From contig DUQF01000006.1 in the NCBI GenBank assembly GCA_012837965.1, forward strand, positions 20,237-84,236: DNA of 64,000 nucleotides, in the 5' to 3' direction. The notes under the pieces were generated by a model that saw nothing but the letters and a program-made list of their open reading frames with translations, did no database searches and was not told where the DNA came from. Source of the stretch: Clostridiales bacterium. Its GTDB lineage: Bacteria > Bacillota > Clostridia > Christensenellales > Aristaeellaceae. Both the position numbers and the translations under genes were made by a program. This document shows, piece after piece, positions 48,811-58,001 of the stretch; positions within the stretch are counted from its first letter, which is position 1, and each line of letters opens with the position of its first letter.

Positions 48811-49323
48811 ATGAAGAAAAAAGTAGCGGAAATGATGAACGCTCAAATCAATAAAGAATTATATTCGGCGTATCTATACCTGGATTTTTCCAATTATTTT
48901 GTAGAGAAGGGGCTTGCGGGCCTTGCCAACTGGTACCGTATTCAGGCCATGGAGGAGCGTGACCACGCGATGCTGTTCTATGACTATATGCACCACAACA
49001 ACCAGAAGGTAACTTTGGAAGCCATCGAAAAACCCACCCGTGATTACAACAATCCGCTGGAGGTATTGAAAGCCGCGCTGGAACACGAGGAATTTATTAC
49101 CGCGTCCATTGATGAAATCTATGGCGAAGCCATGTCCTGCAAAGATTACCGGTCCATGCAATTCCTGGATTGGTTTGTCAAAGAGCAGGGCGAAGAAGAA
49201 GCCAACGCTCATGAGTTAATCAGCAAAATGGAACTGTTTGGGTCTGACCCCAAGTCCCTGTACCTGTTGGATCAGGAACTGGGCGCGCGTGTGTACGCCC
49301 CGCCCACACTGGTTGTAGAATAA
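48811..49323 (+). CDS. ftnA: Ferritin (bacterial non-heme, FtnA-like)
   Basis: 170 residues forming a four-helix bundle. Ferroxidase ligands are visible: E17 (NKELYSAY), E50 and H53 (MEERDHAMLF), E94 (EHEEFITASI), E127 and E130-131 region (FVKEQGEEEANA). The protein stores iron as 24-mers and protects from oxidative stress. GGAGG lies upstream of ATG 48811; a terminator follows. Confidence 0.95.
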   Translation: MKKKVAEMMNAQINKELYSAYLYLDFSNYFVEKGLAGLANWYRIQAMEERDHAMLFYDYMHHNNQKVTLEAIEKPTRDYNNPLEVLKAALEHEEFITASIDEIYGEAMSCKDYRSMQFLDWFVKEQGEEEANAHELISKMELFGSDPKSLYLLDQELGARVYAPPTLVVE

Positions 49324-49335
49324 TTTTTAGCAAGC

Positions 49336-49393
49336 AATTGCCCCGCGCTTGCGGGAATTGTCAAAAAAGGTCGTTTTTACACGGCCTTTTTTG
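49336..49393 (+). terminator. Ferritin terminator, two hairpins
   Basis: CAATTGCCCCGC with GCGGGAATTG (49336-49360), then AAAAAAGGTCG with ACGGCCTTTTTT (49363-49392). Confidence 0.75.
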
Positions 49394-49562
49394 CTGTTGA
49401 TAACAAGGATAAAAAACGGGTGAAATCATATTCAAATAATAGGCCCAAAAGATGGTTTTAGCGCGTCATGCGTGCTTGCATATCAAGATAGGAATAGAGT
49501 ATAATAATACAATATTATTCGCCGGACTTTGGTCTGCAATCCGTTGTATGGAGGGAAACGAA

Positions 49563-50783
49563 ATGAAATTCAACAATACCGACTTTGACACCTATTTCAA
49601 AAATTATCCCAACTCGGACGGTTTCTATGGAAAATACGGCGGGTCCTACCTTCCTGAGGAATTGCAGGCTGCCATGGAGGAAATTACCTCCGCGTACAAG
49701 ACTATCTGCAAGTCCAGAAAGTTCATCGCCGAGCTGCGCCGCATCCGTCAGGAGTTTCAGGGAAGGCCCACGCCCATTTCCCACTTGCAGCGCTTGTCCG
49801 ACATCGCCGGAAACGGCGTTCAGCTCTATGTCAAGCGGGAAGACCTGAACCACACGGGGGCGCACAAGCTGAACCACTGCATGGGCGAGGTGCTTTTGGC
49901 CCAGTATATGGGCAAGAAAAAGGTCATTGGGGAAACGGGCGCCGGCCAGCATGGCGTCGCCCTTGCCACCGCCGCCGCCTATTTTGGTTTGGAGTGCGAT
50001 ATTTACATGGGCGCCGTTGATATTAAAAAGCAGGCGCCCAACGTTGCCCGGATGAAAATCTTGGGCGCGCGGGTCATTGAGGTAACCCAAGGTTTGGCCA
50101 CCCTGAAAGAGGCGGTGGACGCCGCGTTTGAAGCCTATGCCAAGGAGTATAAGGATGCCATCTATTGCATCGGTTCCGTGATGGGGCCTCATCCCTTCCC
50201 GATGATGGTGCGTGACTTTCAGGCCGTGGTGGGCGTTGAAGCCAGGGAGCAGTACCTGAACATGACCGGAGAGCTGCCCGACGTGGTTGTGGCCTGCATC
50301 GGCGGCGGATCCAACTCCATCGGTATTTTTTCCGGCTTCCTCAACGACCCTGTCAAGCTGATTGGCGTTGAGCCGCTGGGCAGGGGCCCTGCGCTTGGCG
50401 ACCATGCCGCCAGCCTCACCTATGGCGAAGAAGGCATCATGCACGGCTTTAACAGCATTATGCTCAAAGACGCCAACGGCGAGCCGGCCCCCGTTTATTC
50501 GGTAGCCAGCGGCCTTGATTATCCGTCCAGCGGCCCCGAACATGCTTTCCTGATGGACTTGGGAAGGGTCAAGTACGATGTGATTGGCGATGAAGAAACC
50601 ATCGACGCCTTCTTCACGCTTTCCCGCATGGAAGGGATTATCCCGGCGCTTGAAAGCGCCCATGCCGTCGCCTACGCCATGAAATTAGCCAAAGAAATGG
50701 GCAAGGGTTCTATCCTCATCAACCTTTCAGGCAGAGGCGACAAGGACATGGACTATGTGATTGAACACTATGGCATCAGGTGA
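49563..50783 (+). CDS. trpB: Tryptophan synthase beta chain, standalone
   Basis: 406 residues from ATG 49563 (GGAGGGAA upstream). PLP lysine lies in [13 protein letters not shown] (about 93-105); [31 protein letters not shown] and [16 protein letters not shown] (phosphate-binding Gly loop) are all present. The enzyme joins indole and serine to make tryptophan. No trpA or other trp genes are adjacent, so it may salvage indole. Start [20 protein letters not shown] and [12 protein letters not shown] are typical TrpB1 features. High confidence. Confidence 0.96.
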   Translation: MKFNNTDFDTYFKNYPNSDGFYGKYGGSYLPEELQAAMEEITSAYKTICKSRKFIAELRRIRQEFQGRPTPISHLQRLSDIAGNGVQLYVKREDLNHTGAHKLNHCMGEVLLAQYMGKKKVIGETGAGQHGVALATAAAYFGLECDIYMGAVDIKKQAPNVARMKILGARVIEVTQGLATLKEAVDAAFEAYAKEYKDAIYCIGSVMGPHPFPMMVRDFQAVVGVEAREQYLNMTGELPDVVVACIGGGSNSIGIFSGFLNDPVKLIGVEPLGRGPALGDHAASLTYGEEGIMHGFNSIMLKDANGEPAPVYSVASGLDYPSSGPEHAFLMDLGRVKYDVIGDEETIDAFFTLSRMEGIIPALESAHAVAYAMKLAKEMGKGSILINLSGRGDKDMDYVIEHYGIR

Positions 50784-50819
50784 GGGCATTTGCCTGTAGC
50801 AAAGAATCCGTGTTGCAAG

Positions 50820-50850
50820 CTCCCTGCCGCCCTGTCAGCAGGGAGTTATT
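50820..50850 (+). terminator. trpB terminator
   Basis: CTCCCTGC (50820-50827) and GCAGGGAG (50838-50845), followed by TTATT. Confidence 0.75.
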
Positions 50851-50864
50851 AAACAAAAAAGGAA

Positions 50865-51065
50865 GTGAATCAATTGAAAAAATTCATCCCCAAAGAGAAA
50901 CTGGGTAAGAAAGCTAAGCGGCTGGAAGCCCAAAAGAATCGAGTAACCTGGGCGTTCTCTCCTGTAACCAGGCAGGTAGAAAGTAAAAAAGGATACAAAC
51001 GCAAACAAAAATCCCGCAATCGGTTTGATAATGACGATGCGGGGTTTTTGATTGTACTGTTCTAA
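50865..51065 (+). CDS. Small basic conserved protein
   Basis: 66 residues from GTG 50865 (AAAAGGAAG upstream). KKFIPKEKLGKKAKRLEAQK, then TWAFSPVTRQVESKKGYKRK, is a pattern found in short uncharacterised Firmicutes proteins. It is strongly basic and ends in a short hydrophobic tip (AGFLIVLF). Part of the 3' end (CAAAAATCCCGCAATCGG... GATGCGGGGTTTTTG) doubles as a terminator hairpin at about 51006-51050. Confidence 0.65.
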   Translation: MNQLKKFIPKEKLGKKAKRLEAQKNRVTWAFSPVTRQVESKKGYKRKQKSRNRFDNDDAGFLIVLF

Positions 51066-51245
51066 CTTCCTCTCTTTTTGATAGAATCAATCCTCTTTCA
51101 TAATTGCTTTATTGTAATCGCTAAACCAAAGCCAAATCTAAGATCAAGGACATTTTTGTATAAGAAAAAAATGATTGCCATTGATATAAGGGGCGTGATA
51201 TGATTAGCGTACAAAAACGAAACAAACGAAAGGAGAGGTGTACTA

Positions 51246-52103
51246 ATGAAAAAGATTGTTGTAATTCTACTATCCCTGATACTGGCGATGAGCCTGAACG
51301 TATGTGCTGTTGCGGAGCCTGTTGTACTAAGCTATGAGTCCCGTGGCGTGCAGATACCTGCTACAGTTGTTGTTCCCGATGGTGTAGAAAGTTATCCTTT
51401 GGTTGTGCTCATTCACGGTCATGGTGGCAGCCGTGAGGAAAATGTGGGTTTTGCTGTTGTAGCGGACGCGTTGGCTGCACAGGGTATTGCTACTGTCCGT
51501 ATGGACTTTCCTGGATGTGGTGAAAGTACCGAGAGCTTTCAGATGAATTGCCAAAGCAATATGAAAGCGGATGTCGTTGCCGCGATAGAGTACATGAAAG
51601 CCAACTATCATGTAACCAAGATCGGCTTGTTTGGTTACAGCATGGGCGGCCGTATCGCGTTGGAAATGGTTGCCGAAGGCGCAACTCCCGATGCGATCTG
51701 CTTGCTGGCTCCGGCCACTCAAGCGGGCAATCAGATTTTAGGTGACGCGGATTCCTTTGAAGAAATGCGCGCGGTGGCTGAAAAGGAAGGCTTTATTGTC
51801 TATACTACCATATATGGGCAGGTTCAGGAACTGAGCAAACAGTTCTTTGAAGATTTGCTTCTTTATGAAGACGTGGCTTCCGCTGCCAAGGAAAAATATT
51901 CAGGACCCGTGTCCGTCATTTGGGCAACTGACGATGAAGTTATTTCTGCTGAAACCATCGAGCATGTGAAAGCTGTTTTCAATGTTGAAGTAATAGATGC
52001 CACCGGTGAAGGCCATGGTTATGGCTTCTATAGTGAAGGTGACGCTGTACGCAAACATGTGGCCCAGAGCGCTGCGGATTTCTTTGCTAATCACCTCAAG
52101 TGA
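51246..52103 (+). CDS. Secreted alpha/beta hydrolase
   Basis: 285 residues. Signal peptide: MKKIVVILLSLILAMSLNVC, cut after AVA about residue 23. Catalytic triad: Ser in LFGYSMGGRIALEM (about 138), Asp in VIWATDDEVISAET (about 231), His in GEGHGYGFYSEG (about 258). Oxyanion HGHGGSREEN at about 57. Family is dienelactone hydrolase/acyl esterase-like; likely an esterase or feruloyl-esterase-type enzyme outside the cell. GGAGAGG upstream. A strong terminator follows. Confidence 0.88.
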   Translation: MKKIVVILLSLILAMSLNVCAVAEPVVLSYESRGVQIPATVVVPDGVESYPLVVLIHGHGGSREENVGFAVVADALAAQGIATVRMDFPGCGESTESFQMNCQSNMKADVVAAIEYMKANYHVTKIGLFGYSMGGRIALEMVAEGATPDAICLLAPATQAGNQILGDADSFEEMRAVAEKEGFIVYTTIYGQVQELSKQFFEDLLLYEDVASAAKEKYSGPVSVIWATDDEVISAETIEHVKAVFNVEVIDATGEGHGYGFYSEGDAVRKHVAQSAADFFANHLK

Positions 52104-52149
52104 TTTAAGGCAACGCAGCCCGAATTCTGTTGTTATGTCTTGATTTTCA

Positions 52150-52192
52150 TGGCCGCCGAAACCGACAGGGTCGGCGGCCACTATACTTTTTA
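52150..52192 (+). terminator. Hydrolase gene terminator
   Basis: TGGCCGCCGA (52150-52159) pairs with TCGGCGGCCA (52171-52180), then a T-rich run (52187-52190). Confidence 0.8.
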
Positions 52193-52561
52193 TATGTTTT
52201 TTGACGACATATAAAACCCTCCGCGCCGTTTCCGGTTTCTTTAGCGTATCCAAAGCCAAATAGGCGCTTGCCCTTTATTGTTGTTCTTTCCCTTAAAATG
52301 AGCGAATTTTAAGGGAAAAATCAACACTTAAGGTTATTCCCTTATTTCATTCAACATTTAAGGGCGTGCTTGGGATAGGCGCCATGCCCCTTGTTATCAG
52401 CTTATCCATATCTTTTTATATGCAAATAACAATAAATAATACCCTTATTTTGTTAAATAAAGAAAAGAATGTGTTGGGCACTTGCATATTTCGCTAGGAT
52501 ATAGTACAATACTATTGGTAACTCGGATGCGTCCGACAAAATAAATATGGAGGAATATCAC
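52193..52561. promoter_or_regulatory. Leader region of the TAXI-TRAP operon
   Basis: A 13-bp perfect palindrome, TTTCCCTTAAAAT (52287-52299) and ATTTTAAGGGAAA (52306-52318), lacks a T-run and may be an operator; TTAAGG recurs at 52328 and 52361. A promoter is clear: TTGCAT (52482-52487), 17 bp, TACAAT (52505-52510). GGAGG precedes the start codon. Confidence 0.6.
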
Positions 52562-53527
52562 ATGAAAAAACTTTTTGCTATCCTAATTGCACTGGTTCTA
52601 ACGTTGTCCCTCACTACTTCGTTGGCCAAAGAGGTACTCACCATGGGTACCGGCGGCACCAGCGGCACCTACTATGCCTTTGGTTCCGAAATCGCGACAC
52701 TGTGGAACAACAACCTTGAAGGCTACGAAGTAGCGGCGCAGCCCACCGGCGCCTCCAAGGTCAACATTATCTCTATCTGCGAAGGCGAGTTCCAGCTGGG
52801 TTGGTCTCAGAACGACACCATCTCCTACGCCTACAATGCCGACCCCGAGCATTTCCAAGGCGAAAAGTTCGATGGCTTCTACGCCATTGCCGCTCTCTAC
52901 CCCGAAGCTGTGCAGCTGGGCGTAGCGGCCGATTCTGATATCAAAAACGTCAAAGACTTAAGGGACAAGAGAGTTTCTATCGGCGCCCCCGGTTCCGGAA
53001 CTTCCATCAACGCCGTACAGGTGTTGGAATGCGCCGGTCTCTCTGTGGACAATATTGAAGAGTACTGGCAGAGCTTCGGCGAATCCAGCGACTCCTTCCA
53101 GAACATGCAGCTGGATGCTTTCTTCGTCGTCGCGGGCGTGCCCAACACCGGCATCATCTCCGCCGACTTGAAGCGCCCCGTCCGTCTGCTCACCCTGGAC
53201 GCCGAGCAGGATGCCGCCCTCAAGGGCAAGTATCCCTTCTACATCGATGTTACCATTCCCAAGGGCACCTACACCGGCCTTACGGAAGACACTGTCGTTC
53301 CCGCCATCACCGCCACCCTTATCGTATCCAAGGACATGGATGAGGATCTGGTATACAACCTGACCAAAATCCTCTTCGAAAAGAAGGACGATGTCACCCA
53401 CGATAAAGCCAAGGAACTGAATCCTGAATTCGCCGTGCTGGGCATCCCCTGCCCCATCCATCCCGGCGCAGCCAAGTACTACGCTGAAATCGGCGTGGAG
53501 ATCCCCGAGGTCTCCCGGCTGAAATAA
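52562..53527 (+). CDS. TAXI-type TRAP transporter binding protein
   Basis: 321 residues from ATG 52562. Signal peptide MKKLFAILIALVLTLSLTTS, cut near SLA-K. TMGTGGTSGTYYAFGSEIAT is the hallmark opening of TAXI proteins; then AAQPTGASKVNIISICEGEF, DKRVSIGAPGSGTSINAVQV, and a C-terminal helix with HPGAAKYYAEIGVEIP. TAXI proteins feed sodium-driven TRAP permeases; ligands known are glutamate-like or unknown. The permease gene is next, separated by a terminator hairpin. Confidence 0.94.
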   Translation: MKKLFAILIALVLTLSLTTSLAKEVLTMGTGGTSGTYYAFGSEIATLWNNNLEGYEVAAQPTGASKVNIISICEGEFQLGWSQNDTISYAYNADPEHFQGEKFDGFYAIAALYPEAVQLGVAADSDIKNVKDLRDKRVSIGAPGSGTSINAVQVLECAGLSVDNIEEYWQSFGESSDSFQNMQLDAFFVVAGVPNTGIISADLKRPVRLLTLDAEQDAALKGKYPFYIDVTIPKGTYTGLTEDTVVPAITATLIVSKDMDEDLVYNLTKILFEKKDDVTHDKAKELNPEFAVLGIPCPIHPGAAKYYAEIGVEIPEVSRLK

Positions 53528-53539
53528 GTTCACCGGCAT

Positions 53540-53570
53540 GGAGGCGTCCGTGAACCGGACGCCTCCTTTT
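53540..53570 (+). terminator. Attenuating terminator between TRAP genes
   Basis: GGAGGCGTCCG (53540-53550) pairs with CGGACGCCTCC (53556-53566), then TTTT. It probably lets the binding protein be made in excess over the permease. Confidence 0.8.
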
Positions 53571-53591
53571 ACACGGTAGAAGGAGTTTAAC

Positions 53592-55703
53592 ATGACAGAC
53601 AACCTAAAAGACCCGGCAGTTGTAGAAGAAGAACCTGTTGTGGCGACGGCGGGAGAGGTCGACGCGGACATGCAAAAAGAGCTTGATGAAATCATGCTCA
53701 AGTATGATCGCGAAAGCACCTACCGCAGGCTGTCCGATTATCGGGGCACCATTATCGCTGTTCTTGCCATTCTTTTTTCACTCATTCAACTGTACCATAC
53801 CTTTAATCCCCTGCCTTACATCCGCCCCTTGCACCTGGGTTTTGTTATGCTGCTGGCCTTTCTTTTATATCCGGCGAAAAAGTCTATGCGCAAAGACACC
53901 ATCCCCTGGTACGACGTGGCTTTGGCGGTCATTGCCTTCGGGGTATGTATGTATCAGGTGATAAACCTGAAGAACCTGAACGCGAGATTGCGCCTGCAGG
54001 ACTATGAGCGTATTCTTGCCATTATTGGCATTGTACTATTACTGGAAGCCACCCGCCGAGTAGTGGGTCTGCCCATCGTCATCATTGCGAGTGTCTTTAT
54101 TCTCGTTGCCCTTTTCGGTAAATATATGCCGGGCTTCCTCAAATCCGGCAACTCCTGGAAGCGCATTGTGGAGCATCTATGGTACGACCAGGAGGGTGTC
54201 TTCGGCACGGCCATCGGCGCCTGTACCACCTTTATCTTCCTGTTTATGCTCTTTGGCGCTTTCCTTGAAAAGACAGGCGTTGGCGAGTTCTTTATCGACC
54301 TGGCCAACGCCCTTGCCGGCGCTTCCCGCGGCGGCCCCGCCAAGGTGGCGGTTATTTCCTCCGCCCTGATGGGCACTGTGTCGGGCTCCTCGGTGGCCAA
54401 CACCGTGGGTACCGGTTCTTTTACTATTCCCATGATGAAAAAGATGGGCTACCGGCCTCAGTTCGCCGGCGCGGTAGAGGCTTCCGCCTCAACCGGCGGG
54501 CAGATTATGCCGCCTGTCATGGGCGCCGCCGCCTTCCTGATGGTGGACTCGATTGGCCTTCCCTATGCCCAAATCATCAAAGCCGCCGTCATTCCCGCGA
54601 TGCTGTATTTCGCCGGCATTTTGTTGATTGTAGACCTTGAAAGCAAAAAGCATAATCTGATGGGCCTGCCCAAGGACCAGTTGCCCAAGGTGCGTACCCT
54701 TATGGCCGAGCGCGGTCATTTGATGGCGCCGCTGCTGATTATCATCTATGTTCTTGTCGGCACCAGCCTGACCCCCGCTTTCGCCGCCCTCATCGGTATT
54801 GCGGTGGCTGCCGTTATCGGGTATGTAAAAACACTGCTGGATTTGCTTGTGCCCAACGACAGGAGCATCGAGACCGTTCTTGAACAACGCACGGGACTCA
54901 AGGGCAGGGATTTTTTGGAGTGCCTGGAAACAGGCGCCCGCGGCGTGCTGAGCGTTGCCTTGGCTTGCGGTACTTCCGGTATCGTGTCCGGTGTTATTAC
55001 CGTAACGGGCATTGGCGCCCGTATCGGCGATGGCTTTGCCAAGCTGGCCGGCGGCCATTTGATGCTGCTGCTTTTCTTCACGATGATTACTTCCATTATC
55101 CTGGGCATGGGTGTGCCCACCACGGCCAACTATATTATCACCTCGTCCGTTATGGCGCCGGTGGTTATCAAGGCCATGGCTGTCGCCCTGCCGGAATTGG
55201 TAGAAGGCCTGTCTGCCCTGGGCGATGGCTATGTGAAGCTGCCCGCCCATATGTTTACTTTCTACTTTGGCATCGTGGCGGATATTACGCCGCCTGTCTG
55301 TCTGGCAGCCATGGCTGGCGCGGCTATAGCCAAGGCTGACCCCATCAAGACAGGCTTTGAGGCTACTCGCCTGGCTATCGCCGCTTTCCTGATTCCCTAT
55401 ATGTTCATCTTCAGCCCCCAGCTGCTGATGGTTAACGTCGCGTGGTACACTATTCTGCGCGTGATGGCTACTGCCCTGCTGGGTATGTATGGTGTCGCCA
55501 TGTTCATGCAGAAGTTCTACATGTCCAGGCTCAACATTATCCAGCAGCTGATGGCGCTGGCAGGTGGTCTGATGTTGATAGACCCGGGCCTGTATACCGA
55601 CATGATCGGTATTGGCTTGATTGCCGCAGTTATCGTCTGGAACCGCATCCAGACCAAGGGCAAGATTATCCCTATTGATAACGCGAAGCCCTTAACAACC
55701 TAA
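53592..55703 (+). CDS. TRAP transporter fused permease (4TM-12TM)
   Basis: 703 residues. After a charged N-terminal 45 residues come about five helices equivalent to the small DctQ-like part, then the large DctM-like part. Marks include LMGTVSGSSVANTVGTGSFTI (hairpin with substrate and Na+ contacts, about 255-275), EASASTGGQIMPPVMGAAAF and GMGVPTTANYIITSSVMAPV. This fused form goes with TAXI proteins. GGAG upstream, terminator at 55722. Confidence 0.94.
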   Translation: MTDNLKDPAVVEEEPVVATAGEVDADMQKELDEIMLKYDRESTYRRLSDYRGTIIAVLAILFSLIQLYHTFNPLPYIRPLHLGFVMLLAFLLYPAKKSMRKDTIPWYDVALAVIAFGVCMYQVINLKNLNARLRLQDYERILAIIGIVLLLEATRRVVGLPIVIIASVFILVALFGKYMPGFLKSGNSWKRIVEHLWYDQEGVFGTAIGACTTFIFLFMLFGAFLEKTGVGEFFIDLANALAGASRGGPAKVAVISSALMGTVSGSSVANTVGTGSFTIPMMKKMGYRPQFAGAVEASASTGGQIMPPVMGAAAFLMVDSIGLPYAQIIKAAVIPAMLYFAGILLIVDLESKKHNLMGLPKDQLPKVRTLMAERGHLMAPLLIIIYVLVGTSLTPAFAALIGIAVAAVIGYVKTLLDLLVPNDRSIETVLEQRTGLKGRDFLECLETGARGVLSVALACGTSGIVSGVITVTGIGARIGDGFAKLAGGHLMLLLFFTMITSIILGMGVPTTANYIITSSVMAPVVIKAMAVALPELVEGLSALGDGYVKLPAHMFTFYFGIVADITPPVCLAAMAGAAIAKADPIKTGFEATRLAIAAFLIPYMFIFSPQLLMVNVAWYTILRVMATALLGMYGVAMFMQKFYMSRLNIIQQLMALAGGLMLIDPGLYTDMIGIGLIAAVIVWNRIQTKGKIIPIDNAKPLTT

Positions 55704-55721
55704 ATTCTGTATATGGCCAAA

Positions 55722-55750
55722 GGAGCCGTCCAATCGGGCGGCTTCTTTTT
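55722..55750 (+). terminator. TRAP operon terminator
   Basis: AGCCGTCC and GGGCGGCT pair over a short loop, followed by TCTTTTT. Confidence 0.8.
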
Positions 55751-55903
55751 GTATGTATATTTTTTGCTGATGTTTCAAAAATTGTTGCTTAAAGCCGTAA
55801 CGAACCCGGATTTATTCAAGCGGTGCCGTCGTATTTGTGATGGCTCAGAATTGATTTGACAGATCCCTTGCCGCTGGATAAAATGGTCGGGTGGAGGATG
55901 AAC

Positions 55904-56869
55904 ATGAAACGATTACCAACACTTATTTTGACGATGATACTTCTATGCTCTGTCTGCGTTTTGGGGCAGGGCAAAATTAACTACTATGCCACAGCCAACA
56001 TAAATTTTCACCTTCGTAAAACCCCGTCCAAGGAAGGGCGTAAGGTTGTGCAAATTATCGAAGATGAAACAGTGGCCGTTCTCCGGGTGGATGGTGAATG
56101 GGCGCTGTGCCAAAAAGGCAACTCCAAGGGCTATGCGTATGTGGAGTGGCTGCGCCGCTACCGGCCGCTTAACGCTTACAAGCACCCTATCCCGGGTACC
56201 ACCAGGCAGTCGGGGCTTGCGGTGATGAAGCTGCCGGCCATGCTGGCGACGGAGGGTGTTGTGCCCAGTGTGCTTTTGCCGGGTGACGTGGTGGCTGTTC
56301 ATAATGTTCAGGGACAAACGGCGGATGTTAATATCTGGCAGGGCAAAAGTATCCTGCAAAACAGCGCCTTTGAATATACTCCCTTTCCAAAACCTGAAGA
56401 CGCCTTGCCCGGAGAAGCGATTGCCGCTTTTACCACCTTTTGGAATAAGGATACCGGCAGGCGCCTGCATGACAACCGGGTGTTTAACATTCACGAATCG
56501 GCAAGGCGCATAGACAATGTAATGATTGAACCTGCGGGCAGTTTTTCTTTTAACGCCTATTGCGCTCCCTATCGAAAGAGCAACGGCTATTTGCTTGCGC
56601 CCAACATCAGCCAAGATGGCAGCGGCTACGGCGGCGGGGTTTGCCAAGTATCTACTACGTTGTTGCTTGCGGTTGCCCAGTTACCCGTCTGTGTAGACAA
56701 GTGGGAATTGCACTCGTCCTACGGCGTGCCTTACGCGCCCCTGTGGCTGGACAGCGCCGTGGGCAACTTTTCCGATTTGGCTTTTACCAACCAAATGCCT
56801 TATGCTATCCGGCTTTCGGCCAAGGCGCAGCAGGACTGTGTTACGGTGGTTGTGTACCGAACCGATTAA
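55904..56869 (+). CDS. VanW-family protein with N-terminal SH3-like domain
   Basis: 321 residues from ATG 55904 (GGAGG six bases upstream). Signal peptide MKRLPTLILTMILLCSVCVL. Residues 25-85 form a bacterial SH3 domain (NINFHLRKTPSKEGRKVVQI, EDETVAVLRVDGEWALCQ, GYAYVEWL). The VanW domain holds FSFNAYCAPYRKSNGYLLAP and GSGYGGGVCQVSTTLLLAVA (about 238-257, conserved Cys). VanW proteins are thought to act at the cell wall. It lies convergent to the azl genes (overlap of four bases). Confidence 0.9.
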   Translation: MKRLPTLILTMILLCSVCVLGQGKINYYATANINFHLRKTPSKEGRKVVQIIEDETVAVLRVDGEWALCQKGNSKGYAYVEWLRRYRPLNAYKHPIPGTTRQSGLAVMKLPAMLATEGVVPSVLLPGDVVAVHNVQGQTADVNIWQGKSILQNSAFEYTPFPKPEDALPGEAIAAFTTFWNKDTGRRLHDNRVFNIHESARRIDNVMIEPAGSFSFNAYCAPYRKSNGYLLAPNISQDGSGYGGGVCQVSTTLLLAVAQLPVCVDKWELHSSYGVPYAPLWLDSAVGNFSDLAFTNQMPYAIRLSAKAQQDCVTVVVYRTD

Positions 56870-57189
56870 AAAAACAGGTTCATTATAAGCATATAAGCAA
56901 TTGTTGAAAGCAGCACGGAAAAAAGGCTGCTTTTTTTCGTGGCGTAGCTGAAAACGGCAAGCACACAGGCGACGGTGGCGGGAAGGTAGCCTTGCAGCGA
57001 CGTAAAATCCAAATCTTTTAGGCAATAAACCACTAACATACCAAGGGCGGCCTTGGGCAAATCCTGACCCAGACGGATAACAAAGCGGGGCGTACGTTCC
57101 ATTCTGGAAAAAAGAAGGGCGGGCAGGAAGCGAAGCAATGCGGTCACCAAGGCAATCATGGCGATGGCAAGATAGGTGTGCGTTGTCAT
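56866..57189 (-). CDS. azlD: Branched-chain amino acid exporter, small subunit AzlD
   Basis: 107 residues with four hydrophobic helices: AIAMIALVTALLRFLPALLF, KAALGMLVVYCLKDL, LPATVACVLAVFSYA, VLLSTIAYMLIMNLF. R-F-L-P-A-L-L in the first helix is the AzlD mark. It pairs with AzlC (overlap of four bases) to export branched-chain amino acids. Confidence 0.9.
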   Translation of the reverse strand: MTTHTYLAIAMIALVTALLRFLPALLFSRMERTPRFVIRLGQDLPKAALGMLVVYCLKDLDFTSLQGYLPATVACVLAVFSYATKKSSLFSVLLSTIAYMLIMNLFF

Positions 57190-57875
57190 GCCTTCGCCTC
57201 CTTTTCAGGTAGCAGGAGTAAAAGCGCGACAATGACGCCCATAGCGGGCAATAAGAAATTGTCTTTGCCAAATATCAATAAGGATAATAGCGTTGCGCCA
57301 GCGCCGATGAGGGCAGGCAGGTCATTGCGCTTGTGAAATTCAAGGCTCTGCACTAAGGCAACCACAAACAGCGCGGTTAAGGCAAAGTCCGCTCCCCTTA
57401 CTTGGGGAAAGGCGCTGCCAAGCAGGGCGCCCAAGGTGCAGCCCGCTATCCAGTAGCTGTGGTTGAGAATGGTTACATAAAACCGGTACGCCCGCTTATT
57501 TTTGACCGACAGCGGACGGCTGAGCAGGGTGTAGGTTTCATCGGTCAGGCCAAAATAAAGGTAAGGCTTTTCCTTGCCTGCCTTTTTATATTGTTCAAGC
57601 ATTGTTAGCCCGTAAAAAATATGGCGGGCGTTGACAATAAAGGTGGTAAGCGCCACCGAGAAAAGGGAAACTCCTGTAAATAAAAGGTTGGCGCCCACAT
57701 ACTGCATGGCGCCTGCGTAAATGCACACCGCCATGAGCGTGGACAGGTAAGGCGGGTAGCCGTAGCTGTTCATGACCATGCCGAAGCCGGCACCCATGAT
57801 CAGGTACCCGCTCATGACGGGCAGGGTGTCGATGAAGGCTTGTTTGAAAGTGGCTTTGTCTTTTAGGGTGTTCAT
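57186..57875 (-). CDS. azlC: Branched-chain amino acid exporter, large subunit AzlC
   Basis: 229 residues with about six to seven helices. FIDTLPVMSGYLIMGAGFGM, STLMAVCIYAGAMQYVGANLL, and VNARHIFYGLTMLEQYK match AzlC (YgaZ) proteins, including the N-A-R-H motif. Start has GGAGC upstream (AAGGAGCAAGAATG). Forms a heteromeric exporter with AzlD. Confidence 0.92.
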   Translation of the reverse strand: MNTLKDKATFKQAFIDTLPVMSGYLIMGAGFGMVMNSYGYPPYLSTLMAVCIYAGAMQYVGANLLFTGVSLFSVALTTFIVNARHIFYGLTMLEQYKKAGKEKPYLYFGLTDETYTLLSRPLSVKNKRAYRFYVTILNHSYWIAGCTLGALLGSAFPQVRGADFALTALFVVALVQSLEFHKRNDLPALIGAGATLLSLLIFGKDNFLLPAMGVIVALLLLLPEKEAKA

Positions 57876-57899
57876 TCTTGCTCCTTGTTATCACAAATA

Positions 57900-57935
57900 G
57901 AAAAGCCCCATGGAAAGATTCCAAGGGGCTTTATT
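57900..57935 (-). terminator. Terminator of the pyrophosphatase gene
   Basis: AAAGCCCC and GGGGCTTT, with inner TGGAA and TTCCA, form a long nested stem; on the minus strand it is followed by TTTTC. It separates the pyrophosphatase and azl transcripts. Confidence 0.85.
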
Positions 57936-58001
57936 ATAGCAAAATATTTCAAGGATATGTAGCCGCTTGTAGGCGCATCATTGTTCCTTTGCTGTATTTT
58001 A

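Noticed and set aside
49515..50663. 382-codon open frame antisense to trpB
   Set aside because: trpB has all its catalytic motifs and a good ribosome site; the antisense frame has no start signal and no family resemblance.
54489..55250. Histidine/glutamine-rich open frame antisense to the TRAP permease
   Set aside because: Low-complexity shadow of a membrane protein gene.
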